From positions 1 through 21,069 of the forward strand of contig DGFE01000067.1 of NCBI GenBank assembly GCA_002391525.1: a DNA stretch of 21,069 nucleotides, written 5' to 3'. The notes beneath the pieces are model-generated. The model was not told the DNA's origin. It worked only from the letters and a program-made list of their open reading frames with translations, and did not search any database. The stretch's first letter is position 1. The number at the start of each line of letters is the position of its first letter. A program made the position numbers and the translations under genes. The stretch comes from Competibacteraceae bacterium UBA3908. Its GTDB lineage: Bacteria > Pseudomonadota > Gammaproteobacteria > Competibacterales > Competibacteraceae. Shown here one piece after another: positions 7,940 to 15,874 of the stretch.

Positions 7940-8011
7940 GTAGGGCGGGCATGGCCCGCCATTTGAGCGGCGTTGGATGCGCGGTATTAAGGTGGGCGGC
8001 GCCCACCCTAC
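7940..8011. repeat. REP-like nested inverted-repeat element
   Basis: The outer arms GTAGGGCGGGC (7940-7950) and GCCCACCCTAC (8001-8011) pair over 11 positions with one G-T mismatch. Each arm is also half of its own hairpin: GGCGGGC-ATG-GCCCGCC (7944-7960) and GGTGGGC-GGC-GCCCACC (7991-8007). About 30 bases of unremarkable sequence separate them. This is the layout of paired REP/BIME-type or miniature elements common in gammaproteobacterial intergenic DNA. It lies between the convergent rlmB and attH-like genes and could also limit read-through. No second copy was seen in this window. Confidence 0.75.
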
Positions 8012-9156
8012 CGAACTTCATACCGTGTCATCTCCAGATAACCTCGCCCGCTGATTACCTGATCACCAGACCGGCCGCTGACCGCGACCGCCCCCTCCCA
8101 ATACCGCACCGTCAACCGCATTTCCTGATCGGCCACTTTCGGGGTCACCGTCAAATCCAGCTTTTCGGCGGGCAAACGCAATCGCCAGCGAGCGGGATAG
8201 CGGTCACCGGTTTTAGGGCTGACCCACTCGCCGAGCGGCTGTAATTCCACCTCGTTCCAGCCAAGCGACCGCGACCGGCCATCGGCCGCCACCAGCACGC
8301 CCTTGCTGTGTGGGTCCACGCTGCCGTCCTTGCGGCGCAGCCGATAAAACATCACATCCCGCCCGTCCTCCAATTGCAGCGCGAACCAGTCCCAGCCGCT
8401 CTGTTCCGGCCCCAGCGCGCTGGTGCTCCATTCCCGGTCCAGCCAGCTTGCGCCAGCGACCGTGAAAGTGGTTTCGCCAAGCCGAACCGTGCCCTCGGTC
8501 GGCAGCCGGGTGTAGGAGTAATAATAGGAAGCATTGCCCGGTTCGGCGCTTTTCTGGCTCAAGCCCTGGTCGCCCTGTAACACGATGGGCTTGGCGGTCT
8601 TCAAGGTCAGATCGAGCGCGATGTCGTCTTGCCGGGCGCGAACCCGCATCGGGAAGGCGTCGGATTCGGAGCCGGCCAACTCCCAATCCTCCAGCCAAAC
8701 CCGAAACGGCGTCGCGTGCGCGCCCGCCAGTCCCATCGCCCCCCGGCTGAACCGCTCGAAAGCGTGATGCCGTTTCTCCGCCACGTCGGTCAGGGCGAAA
8801 TGGCCCATGTACACCTGATTCGCGCGCCAGGCCGAATCGGCAACTGGCGGGGTCGGTGACAGGGCAATGCGGAACAGGGTCAGTTGATAACCGAATTGCC
8901 GCCCGCTGGCATCGGCCAGATTGCCGGTCACGTACCACCATTCGTTACGAAATTCGGGATGTGGCCCGTGATCGGCGGGGAACTGGAAGGAACGGGGTTC
9001 GTAGGCCCGCTGATAGCCGCCATTGTCATCGCCACCCAGGGCCACCCTGACGGCCATGTCCTCGGCCGGTCGTGGCCGATACCAGAATAGGTGACCGGTC
9101 AGCACGATGATTAGCGCCAGGATCGATAATCCAATCCACCCCTGTCGTTTAGTCAT
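8008..9156 (-). CDS. AttH/CrtC-like lipocalin-domain protein
   Basis: This 382-residue protein has one N-terminal hydrophobic segment (about 8-26, IGLSILALIIVLTGHLFWY), so it is either anchored in the inner membrane or exported. The conserved block FRNEWWYVTGNL (about residues 69-80) and the rest of the sequence match the AttH/CrtC family (hydroxyneurosporene-synthase-like, two lipocalin-like barrels), including ASWLDREWSTSALGPEQSGWDWFALQL. Automatic annotation often calls such proteins carotenoid 1,2-hydratase, but there are no carotenoid genes here. Next to a LolD/MacB-type ABC exporter the better reading is an AttH-type accessory protein handling a lipid or hydrophobic ligand. It is the third gene of the operon, 39 bases after the permease. 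Its TAG stop lies inside the REP-like element. The substrate is unknown. Confidence 0.85.
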   Translation of the reverse strand: MTKRQGWIGLSILALIIVLTGHLFWYRPRPAEDMAVRVALGGDDNGGYQRAYEPRSFQFPADHGPHPEFRNEWWYVTGNLADASGRQFGYQLTLFRIALSPTPPVADSAWRANQVYMGHFALTDVAEKRHHAFERFSRGAMGLAGAHATPFRVWLEDWELAGSESDAFPMRVRARQDDIALDLTLKTAKPIVLQGDQGLSQKSAEPGNASYYYSYTRLPTEGTVRLGETTFTVAGASWLDREWSTSALGPEQSGWDWFALQLEDGRDVMFYRLRRKDGSVDPHSKGVLVAADGRSRSLGWNEVELQPLGEWVSPKTGDRYPARWRLRLPAEKLDLTVTPKVADQEMRLTVRYWEGAVAVSGRSGDQVISGRGYLEMTRYEVR

Positions 9157-9195
9157 ATATCATCATCTTCAAGCTGCTGGCTGACCCGCGGACAC

Positions 9196-11700
9196 TCATT
9201 CGGTCCGCAACGCTGCGGCGGGTTGGGCGCGAGTCATCCGCCAGATGGGATAAAGACCGGCCAGCAGCGCGGCGATCACGGCCAGCGCCAGTGTTTCCAA
9301 GAGCAGCAAGGGATCGACTTGGAAAGGCAGGCTCCAGCCGAACGCCCGGCGATTGATCACGAAAATCAGCATGGCCGCCAGCAACAACCCGGTCGGCAGG
9401 GCCAGCAGACCGGCGGCGACGCCCATGAAGCCGGTCTGCAACGATACCAGGCCGCCGATTTCGCCCGCGGTCATGCCGGTGGCGCGCAGCACCGCGAACT
9501 CTCGCGCCCGTTCCAGTTGCAGGGCCAGCAGCGCGCTCAACACGCCGACCACCGCCACCAGAATCGCCAGCAGCCGCAGTACGTTGGTGATGGTAAAGGT
9601 GCGGTCGAAGATTTCCAGGGTGACGCCCTGAATGTCGCGGTTGGGGCGGATCAGGAGTGGCTGGATGGTTCCCAGCCGTTCCTGTAAGCGTTCGCGCAAG
9701 GTCGCCAGATTTTCGCCCGGGACCGCGAAGATCGCCGCCGATCCAACGGTCGCGTCATGCCAGTAGCGTTCATAACTGGAGCGATGCAGCAGAATTCGCC
9801 CGTGCTCCGAGCCGTAATCGAGGAACACCCCGGCGATGGCGAAGGTACGCGGACCCGCGGCGGTCGGCAATTCCAGCGTATCGCCGGCCTGCAATTGCCG
9901 CCGATACGCCAGCGGTTCCGAAATCAGCACCGACCCGCCGGTTTGAAACGCGCGCCAGGCCAGGACCGGATCGCCGTCGAGCAGGTGATAGCCGGCTTGC
10001 GCGGCGGGGGCGAGATCCACGGCGATCAATTGGACGGGATGGCCGCCGAGTTCGACCGTCGTCCGCCGGTAGGTGGAGACCGCCGTCACGCCTGGCGTAC
10101 TCCGCAATGCGGTCAGCGCGGCGGGATCGAGCGCTGTCGAGTGGTCGCCATCCTCGACGCCAGGTGGAGCGATGTACAAATCGGCGCTCAACAGATCGTT
10201 GATCCAGATCACCACGCCTCCCCGAAAACTGTCCACCATCACGCCCACCCCGACCGTGGCGGAGAACGCCACCATCAGCGCCGCGACGGCGATGCCGGTG
10301 CGGCTCAGATGGCGAGCGACGTCGCGATTCGCCATGCGTCCCAACCAGCCCAGCCGGGCGGCCAGCGGCTGGTTCAACCGGACCAGGCCGACCACGGCGG
10401 GCGGCGTCAGCAGCGCGCAGCCGAGAATGAGCAGGAACACGCCGGCGAAACCGAACGCCAGCGAAGAAGAGAAGGCCAGAGTCAGGCCGCCGGCCAGGAG
10501 CAACAGCCCTCCGCTTGCCGCCAGCCGGGGGAGGGCGGCCCGCCAGCGAGTTTCCAGATGAGCACGACTCAGCACCGCGCCGGGGGGCGCGTCCGCCGCT
10601 TCCCGCGCCGGCAGCCAGGCCGCCGCCAGCGTCGCCAGCAGCCCCAGCGCGGCGCCCTTGGCCAGCGACCAGGGATCGACGAAAAATTCCCGGACGCTGA
10701 GCACGTAGTACAGGTCATCGATGGTGCGGGTGACCAGATGGACCAGTCCCGAACCCAGCCACAGCCCCAGCAGTCCGCCGAGCAGGGTGCCCGCCAGGCC
10801 GAGCAGCAGCGCCTCGCCCAGCACCCCGATGAACAATTCCCGTCGACTGACGCCGAGCGCGCGCAGCATTCCCAGCAAGGCGCGGCGTTGCACCACCGCG
10901 AACGTCATGGCGTTGTAGATCAGGAACATGCCGACCACCAAGGCCAGCAGGCTCATGGCCGTCAGGTTCAGCGAGAAGGCGGCGCTCAGCTTTCCGATGG
11001 CCTGATCGCGTTCGGCGGGGCGTTCCAGCCGCGAATCCGCCGGCAGCCAGGCCCGCAGTTCGGCGGCCAGCCGTTCGCCAGCCGCGCCGTCCGGCAGGAT
11101 CAGGTCAATATGGCTCAGCCGTCCAGAATGGCCCAGCAAGGTCTGCGCGGTGCTGATGTCGGTGATGATCAGGCCGTCCAGCGCCGGTCCATCCAGCGTG
11201 CCGGCGCGTTTCAGAGTGAAACGTTGCCTGCCTCTTTGCAACGTGACGTGTTCACTCAGAGCGCTCGGCAACAGGGCCGCGTCGGGATGCAGGAGCAAGG
11301 CGCGCAGATCGAAATCGCCGCCGGTGACGTCGGCGGCGGGATCGCGAAACGGCGCTTCCGCGAAGGGATCGATCCCGAGAATTTGCAGCAGCTGTCCCGG
11401 CCGGTCGGCGTTGGGCAGATAACCGGTGACCACCGGTGCCGCGGGCCGGAGGCCGCGCTCCGCCCGCAACCGGGCGTACAGGATTTCGGGTATCCCCCGC
11501 GGACCGCCGACGATACGATGGGTGGCATGGCCGGTGATCCGGCTGGCGGCGAGCTCAAAGCTCCGGCGGGCGCTGGCGTTGGCCAAATCCACCGCCAGCA
11601 CCACCGCCACGCCGAGCGCGATGCCGAGAATCGCCAGACCCAGTTGCCAGGGATGCCGCAGCGGATGTCGCAGCAACGCCCGCCAGAACAACGGCGTCAC
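9196..11700 (-). CDS. ABC transporter permease, duplicated FtsX/MacB type
   Basis: This is an 834-residue membrane protein with two repeats of a MacB-like periplasmic domain followed by an FtsX domain. The first membrane segment is at about 18-38 (LGLAILGIALGVAVVLAVDLA). FtsX domain 1 is at about 250-375, with AMSLLALVVGMFLIYNAMTFAVV and RRALLGMLRALGVSRRELF. A hydrophobic pair lies near 400-440, and FtsX domain 2 at about 705-830, with FAVLRATGMTAGEIGGLVSLQ. About ten membrane helices are expected. Such fused permeases pair with a LolD-like ATPase and move lipids, lipoproteins or other hydrophobic molecules rather than acting as classical importers. The GTG start at 11700 overlaps the TGA stop of the ATPase gene by three bases within GTGA, a typical translational coupling. 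The substrate cannot be told from sequence. Confidence 0.93.
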   Translation of the reverse strand: MTPLFWRALLRHPLRHPWQLGLAILGIALGVAVVLAVDLANASARRSFELAASRITGHATHRIVGGPRGIPEILYARLRAERGLRPAAPVVTGYLPNADRPGQLLQILGIDPFAEAPFRDPAADVTGGDFDLRALLLHPDAALLPSALSEHVTLQRGRQRFTLKRAGTLDGPALDGLIITDISTAQTLLGHSGRLSHIDLILPDGAAGERLAAELRAWLPADSRLERPAERDQAIGKLSAAFSLNLTAMSLLALVVGMFLIYNAMTFAVVQRRALLGMLRALGVSRRELFIGVLGEALLLGLAGTLLGGLLGLWLGSGLVHLVTRTIDDLYYVLSVREFFVDPWSLAKGAALGLLATLAAAWLPAREAADAPPGAVLSRAHLETRWRAALPRLAASGGLLLLAGGLTLAFSSSLAFGFAGVFLLILGCALLTPPAVVGLVRLNQPLAARLGWLGRMANRDVARHLSRTGIAVAALMVAFSATVGVGVMVDSFRGGVVIWINDLLSADLYIAPPGVEDGDHSTALDPAALTALRSTPGVTAVSTYRRTTVELGGHPVQLIAVDLAPAAQAGYHLLDGDPVLAWRAFQTGGSVLISEPLAYRRQLQAGDTLELPTAAGPRTFAIAGVFLDYGSEHGRILLHRSSYERYWHDATVGSAAIFAVPGENLATLRERLQERLGTIQPLLIRPNRDIQGVTLEIFDRTFTITNVLRLLAILVAVVGVLSALLALQLERAREFAVLRATGMTAGEIGGLVSLQTGFMGVAAGLLALPTGLLLAAMLIFVINRRAFGWSLPFQVDPLLLLETLALAVIAALLAGLYPIWRMTRAQPAAALRTE

Positions 11701-12398
11701 GGCGCGATCTCCCGGATGCGGCCACCGTCCAGAACCAGTACGCGGTCGGCGCGGGCGGCTGCTTCCCGGTTGTGGGTCACCATGACGATAGTAGTGGTGG
11801 CCTGTCGGTGCAGGCTCAGCAACAAATCCAGAATCCGCTCGCCGGTGGCGCTGTCGAGATTGCCGGTCGGTTCGTCGGCCAGCAGCAGAACGGGGCCGTG
11901 CGCCAGCGCCCGGACGATGGCCAGCCGCTGTTGTTCGCCACCGGACAATCGCTCCGGGAAGCTGCGCCGACGGTTGCCCAGTCCGACGCGGTCCAGCAGC
12001 TCCAGAGCGCGGTCGCGCTCCGTCGCCGTCGCCAATCCGTTCAGCTCCAGCGGCAGGAGCAGGTTTTCCTCGACGGTCAGGGTCGGAATCAGATTGAAGA
12101 ACTGAAACACGAAGCCGATATGACGACGCCGGAAGCGGGTGCGTTCGACCTCGCTCAGAGCGGTTATAATTTGACTGCCGATTCGAATCAGTCCGGCGTC
12201 CGGCAGATCGATGCCACCCAGCAGGTTCAGCAGGGTGGATTTGCCGGAACCGGACTGGCCGAGCAGGGCGATGAACTCGCCATGGTGGATGTCCAAGGTC
12301 AGATCGGCGAAGATCGTCCGCTGGTTGTCACCTTCGGCATAATGTTTGCTCAGGTTGCGAATCACGACAAAAGCCGTTGACGAGTCGTTAATTTTCAT
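11697..12398 (-). CDS. ABC transporter ATP-binding protein (LolD/MacB type)
   Basis: This cytoplasmic ATPase (233 residues) drives the permease encoded just downstream. All nucleotide-binding motifs are present: Walker A GQSGSGKST (47-55), Q-loop VFQFFNLIP (Q99), signature LSGGEQQR (151-158), Walker B LLLADE (171-176), D-loop GNLDS (179-183) and the switch histidine in VMVTHN. The length and the PTLTVEENLLLPLELNG block fit the LolD/MacB/FtsE branch rather than importers. It is the first gene of a three-gene operon (ATPase, permease, AttH-like protein) and is divergent from the exopolysaccharide operon. The ATG at 12398 gives the normal N-terminus FVVIRNLSKHY. Confidence 0.95.
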   Translation of the reverse strand: MKINDSSTAFVVIRNLSKHYAEGDNQRTIFADLTLDIHHGEFIALLGQSGSGKSTLLNLLGGIDLPDAGLIRIGSQIITALSEVERTRFRRRHIGFVFQFFNLIPTLTVEENLLLPLELNGLATATERDRALELLDRVGLGNRRRSFPERLSGGEQQRLAIVRALAHGPVLLLADEPTGNLDSATGERILDLLLSLHRQATTTIVMVTHNREAAARADRVLVLDGGRIREIAP

Positions 12399-12429
12399 TA
12401 TGGCTATAGACCGAAGAATGGTTCAGCGA

Positions 12430-12444
12430 TTACGATGATCGTAA
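12430..12444. promoter_or_regulatory. Perfect 15-bp palindrome, candidate operator
   Basis: TTACGATGATCGTAA consists of 7-bp arms around one central base. It lies in an AT-rich patch of the 225-bp divergent gap between the ABC operon (start 12398) and the exopolysaccharide operon (start 12624), 32 bases from the first start. A dimeric regulator site controlling one or both operons is plausible, but no family was recognised. No convincing sigma-70 or sigma-54 promoter could be assigned elsewhere in the gap. Confidence 0.5.
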
Positions 12445-12612
12445 ATTTTTACACTTTGAAAGATGATTGTGGCATGACGAGCAAGTTTCCTGTTGCCGGC
12501 GGTTGTCGGTTCGGCGACGGGCCGACAGGGCAGCCGGTCGAATCGAACCGGACCGCCATGCCGAAATCGTGATGCCTGGATCGTCGGTGGCCTGGGGGGC
12601 TGTGACGGATGC

Positions 12613-12617
12613 AAGGG
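12613..12617 (+). promoter_or_regulatory. Ribosome binding site of the export lipoprotein gene
   Basis: AAGGG ends six bases before the ATG at 12624. The spacing suits that start and not the in-frame ATG at 12609, so the protein begins MYRKFVKMSALM with a standard lipoprotein signal. Confidence 0.7.
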
Positions 12618-12623
12618 TTTGAG

Positions 12624-13286
12624 ATGTATAGAAAATTTGTAAAGATGAGCGCCTTGATGGCGCTCGCGCTCGTGCTCGGGGCCTGCGCGGCGCAACAGGG
12701 CTTGCCGCCCTCGACCAGTTATAGTTCCCAGACGGCTTCACCGGAGACCTATAGCTACCAGATAGGGCCAGGGGACCAGTTACAAATTTTCGTCTGGCGC
12801 AATCCGGAAGTCTCGCAGAACGTTACCGTCCGTCCGGATGGCAAGATCACCACCCCGCTGGTGGAGGATTTGCAGGCCAGCGGAAAAACGCCCAACCAAC
12901 TGGCCCGGGACCTGGAAAAAGCCCTGGAGACCTACATCCGCCAGCCCATCGTCACTGTGATCGTCGCGGGTGGAATCGGACCTTACAGTGAACAGATTCG
13001 GGTGATCGGCCAGGTGGCCGGCCAGCAAGCCGGTGGTGGCCGGGCGGCTGGCCCCCAGGCGCAAGCGATTGCCTACCGACAGAAAATGACCTTGCTGGAC
13101 GTGATGGTTGCGGTCGGCGGCCTGAACGAGTTCGCCGCTGGCAACAAGACCAAGGTGGTGCGGGTGGTGGACGGCAAGCAGCAGGAGTATCAGGTCCGGC
13201 TGGACGATTTGCTGAACGGCGATATTACGGCCAACGTGGACATGTTGCCGGGCGATATTCTGATCATCCCGGAGTCCTGGTTCTGA
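12624..13286 (+). CDS. XrtA-type exopolysaccharide export lipoprotein (Wza/EpsE-like)
   Basis: This 220-residue protein has a lipoprotein signal peptide (MYRKFVKMSALMALALVLGA) with lipobox LGAC and the lipidated cysteine at residue 21, so it is anchored to the outer membrane. The polysaccharide export domain follows (YSYQIGPGDQLQIFVWRNPEVSQNVTVRPDGKITTPLV), then SLBB-like strands and the closing VDMLPGDILIIPESWF. It belongs to the short Wza relatives that accompany XrtA/PEP-CTERM exopolysaccharide loci and would form or gate the outer-membrane exit. It is the first gene of a five-gene operon, 34 bases before the chain-length gene. An insert of Gly/Ala/Gln (VAGQQAGGGRAAGPQAQA) interrupts the SLBB region. 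The family assignment rests on sequence and context; the ortholog name epsE is not assigned. Confidence 0.92.
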   Translation: MYRKFVKMSALMALALVLGACAAQQGLPPSTSYSSQTASPETYSYQIGPGDQLQIFVWRNPEVSQNVTVRPDGKITTPLVEDLQASGKTPNQLARDLEKALETYIRQPIVTVIVAGGIGPYSEQIRVIGQVAGQQAGGGRAAGPQAQAIAYRQKMTLLDVMVAVGGLNEFAAGNKTKVVRVVDGKQQEYQVRLDDLLNGDITANVDMLPGDILIIPESWF

Positions 13287-13320
13287 GCGGATCGCTTGGG
13301 CAGGCACGGAGAGGTTCGGC

Positions 13321-14871
13321 ATGAACGAGCTTATCGAACAAATCCTGGGTTATCTGCGCGGTATCTGGCGCAATCGCTGGTACGCCATGGGTTGCGCCTG
13401 GCTGGTTTGCGTGCTCGGCTGGGCCGTGGTTTTCAGGCTACCCGATCAGTATCAGGTCTCGGCGCGGGTATTCGTGGACACCCAAACCATTCTGCGGCCT
13501 CTTCTGCAAGGATTGGCGGTGGAGGTCAACCCCGATACCCAGGTCGGGTTGATCACGAGAACCCTGCTTAGCCGTCCGAATCTGGAAGAAATCGCCCAGA
13601 TGGCTGGCTTGGATACGCAGGCCAGGGAACCCGAGGCAAAGGCTCGATTGCTCGATGAGCTTCAGAAAAGGATCAATTTGGAGAGTTCTGGCAGGGAGCG
13701 GGAAAACCTTTATACGATTACTTACGATGGTCGTGATCCACAGAATGCCAGGCAAGTAGTGCAGTCGGCGTTGACCGTTTTCGAGAAGAAGCTGGTTGGC
13801 GGCAGTCGCGAGGACTCCGAAGCCGCTCGGCGTTTTCTGGATCAGCAGGTCCGCGAATACGAGATCCGGCTGAGTGAGGCCGAGAACCGTCTCAAGGAGT
13901 TCAAACTCAGGAATGCGGGTCGGATGCCTTCGGAAGGCCAGACTTACAACGCTCGCATGCAGCAAGCGGCCACCGATCTTTCAGCGGTTCGGCTGGAACT
14001 TACCCAGGCGGAAAATCGCCGCGACTCCCTGCGGCGTCAGATTGGCGAAGCCTTGCAGCAGCAGCTTAGGGGTGATGGCGAGGTCGTGGTCTTGCCCATT
14101 GACCAACGCATCCAGAGCCTGGAGCAGAATCTTGATGAATTGCTGATCAGGTTCACCGATAAGCATCCGGATGTCGGTATTCTAAGGCAAACTATCGCTG
14201 ATCTTAAAAAGCAGCGCGAACAGGAACGCTTGCGGTACGCGGCCAGCCTTGCCGAAAGTGGCGGCAATGCGCGAAGTCAGGGTGTCAATACGGTCTATCA
14301 GCAGCTAAAGGTCAGGCTGGCCGAGGAGGAAGCGAACGTCGCCTCGCTCCAGGTGAGGGTCGATGAGTACATGAAGCGATATAAGGATTTGCAGGCGCAA
14401 GTCAGCACCCTCCCCCAGATTGAAGCCGAATTGGCGGCGTTGAATCGCGACTACGAGGTTAATCGCCAGCAACACGAGCAACTACTGGCCCGCCGGGAGT
14501 CGGCCCGGTTGTCCCAGGAAGCCGAGCAATCCAAACAGGATGTTCGTTTCAAGATTATCGATCCACCGCTGGTGCCGCTGAAACCAACCGGACCCAAGCG
14601 GTTGTTGCTGATGACCATGGTCTTGGGGGCGGGCTTGGGCGCCGGGGTGGGGTTGGCGTTTCTGATCGCGCAGCTTTGGCCGACCTTCGATAGCCGGCGC
14701 AGCCTCATGCAGATTGCGGATATCCCGGTCCTCGGCAGTGTCAGCGCGATATTGTCGCCAGACGCCTTGCGCCGCGAACGGCGGTCGACGGTCGCTTACG
14801 CCTCCCTGGGTGGAATGTTGCTGCTGGTCTACGCGGGTTTGTTGATCGTGGAAAGGGCGGGATTTTTGTGA
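13321..14871 (+). CDS. XrtA-system polysaccharide chain-length determinant (Wzz/GumC-like)
   Basis: This 516-residue inner-membrane co-polymerase sets polymer length and works with the downstream tyrosine kinase. A first membrane helix (about 22-40) follows a short cytoplasmic N-terminus. The Wzz domain opens with DQYQVSARVFVDTQTILRPLL. A long periplasmic coiled-coil region (about 165-400) is rich in Glu, Arg, Gln and Leu. A proline-rich stretch (PPLVPLKPTGPKR) precedes the second helix (about 428-452), and a third hydrophobic helix at about 491-510 ends the protein. The extra C-terminal helix and the length match the PEP-CTERM-associated chain-length family rather than O-antigen Wzz. GGAGAGG just upstream is a good Shine-Dalgarno for the ATG at 13321. 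The kinase domain is not fused here but is encoded separately by the next gene. Confidence 0.93.
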   Translation: MNELIEQILGYLRGIWRNRWYAMGCAWLVCVLGWAVVFRLPDQYQVSARVFVDTQTILRPLLQGLAVEVNPDTQVGLITRTLLSRPNLEEIAQMAGLDTQAREPEAKARLLDELQKRINLESSGRERENLYTITYDGRDPQNARQVVQSALTVFEKKLVGGSREDSEAARRFLDQQVREYEIRLSEAENRLKEFKLRNAGRMPSEGQTYNARMQQAATDLSAVRLELTQAENRRDSLRRQIGEALQQQLRGDGEVVVLPIDQRIQSLEQNLDELLIRFTDKHPDVGILRQTIADLKKQREQERLRYAASLAESGGNARSQGVNTVYQQLKVRLAEEEANVASLQVRVDEYMKRYKDLQAQVSTLPQIEAELAALNRDYEVNRQQHEQLLARRESARLSQEAEQSKQDVRFKIIDPPLVPLKPTGPKRLLLMTMVLGAGLGAGVGLAFLIAQLWPTFDSRRSLMQIADIPVLGSVSAILSPDALRRERRSTVAYASLGGMLLLVYAGLLIVERAGFL

Positions 14872-14889
14872 CCGTGCTGGTCGGGCGGT

Positions 14890-14895
14890 GGAGGG
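14890..14895 (+). promoter_or_regulatory. Ribosome binding site of the tyrosine autokinase gene
   Basis: GGAGGG lies four bases before the ATG at 14900 and seven before the ATG at 14903. It overlaps the in-frame GTG at 14888, which makes that upstream start unlikely. The spacing favours 14903. Confidence 0.65.
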
Positions 14896-14902
14896 CGTGA
14901 TG

Positions 14903-15838
14903 ATGGATAGCATCGAAAAAGCCATGTTTGGCCGGTCGATCAGCTCGATTGCGCCGCCTCCGGCGGCGACTCATGCGGCGCCGGCCAAAAGCGACGCGAT
15001 TGAAAGGGCCGCCGGTACGATGCACGATCCACTGTCCGTCGCGCGCGTCGCCGCGCCGACGGCGTACAAGCGCACCCAACGGTCGGTGACGCTGGATCTG
15101 GAACGGATTCGCGCCGCGGGCTTGCTGGTGCCCGATACCCAGCGCAGCCGGATCAAGGAAGAGTATCGCTACATCAAACGACCCTTGCTCATGAACATCG
15201 ATGGCAAGGGGGTCGCACCGACCGAGCGCGCCAATTTGGTCATCGTGACCAGCGCGCGTCCCGGCGAAGGCAAGACGTTTACAGCCTGCAATCTGGCCTT
15301 GAGCATCGCCGCCGAGCGGAATCGCACGGTTTTGCTGGTGGATGCCGACGTCATCAGACCTTCCGTGACGAAAATGCTGGGATTCGAAGCCGAGCATGGC
15401 CTGGTGGATTTTCTGGTCGATGACCAACTGGAACTGGCCGACGTGCTGGTCAGCACCAGTATGCCTTCCTTGACGGTGCTGCCGGCCGGCAGCAAGCATC
15501 ACCTGTCGGCGGAACTGTTGGCCGGCGACAACATGCGCCGGCTGACCGCCGAGATGAGCCAGCGGTATCCCGACCGTATCGTGATCTTCGATGCGCCGCC
15601 GCTGCTGGTCACGACCGAAGCCGGCATATTGGCCAATCTGATGGGTCAGGTGGTCATGGTGGTCGAGGCCGGGCGGACTCCTCAATCCCAGGTCAGGGAA
15701 GCCTTGGCCATGCTGAATCCTGATCAGATTGCCGGGTTCGTGCTGAACAAGACCCGCGATATGTTCACCTCGAATTATTATGGACATGACTATGGATATC
15801 ACGCCTACACCCGCGAGGAGAATTCCGAGGGGCGGTGA
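14903..15838 (+). CDS. XrtA-associated tyrosine autokinase (BY-kinase)
   Basis: This cytoplasmic BY-type kinase (311 residues) autophosphorylates on tyrosine and, with the chain-length protein, cycles to control exopolysaccharide polymerisation. The N-terminal 60 residues are variable and Ala/Pro-rich, followed by an RIKEEYRYIKRPLL segment. The P-loop ATPase domain has Walker A SARPGEGKT (117-125), Walker A' LLVDADV (144-150) and Walker B VIFDAPP (227-233). The C-terminus carries a tyrosine cluster, NYYGHDYGYHAY (Y292, Y293, Y297, Y299, Y302), the expected autophosphorylation tail. It is 31 bases after the chain-length gene. ATG 14903 is preferred from the Shine-Dalgarno spacing; ATG 14900 or GTG 14888 would add one or five residues. 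Confidence 0.93.
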   Translation: MDSIEKAMFGRSISSIAPPPAATHAAPAKSDAIERAAGTMHDPLSVARVAAPTAYKRTQRSVTLDLERIRAAGLLVPDTQRSRIKEEYRYIKRPLLMNIDGKGVAPTERANLVIVTSARPGEGKTFTACNLALSIAAERNRTVLLVDADVIRPSVTKMLGFEAEHGLVDFLVDDQLELADVLVSTSMPSLTVLPAGSKHHLSAELLAGDNMRRLTAEMSQRYPDRIVIFDAPPLLVTTEAGILANLMGQVVMVVEAGRTPQSQVREALAMLNPDQIAGFVLNKTRDMFTSNYYGHDYGYHAYTREENSEGR

Positions 15839-15874
15839 CCCGCGGGGTTGCCCGACGATATCGGAATACGGCAA

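Noticed and set aside
8008..9156. Literal reading of the lipocalin-domain protein as carotenoid 1,2-hydratase
   Set aside because: No carotenoid genes are nearby, and the operon with a LolD/MacB-type ABC transporter points to the AttH-like group instead.
9757..12105. A very long (782-codon) open frame antisense to the ABC permease and ATPase genes
   Set aside because: The product is rich in Gln, Arg and Pro with no recognisable domain, and it is opposite well-conserved FtsX and ABC ATPase genes. High GC content makes such antisense frames common.
12472..12485. Possible sigma-54 promoter (TGGCATGACGAGCAAG) upstream of the exopolysaccharide operon
   Set aside because: Only eight bases separate GG and GC, whereas sigma-54 promoters require ten, and the TTGC part is not matched.
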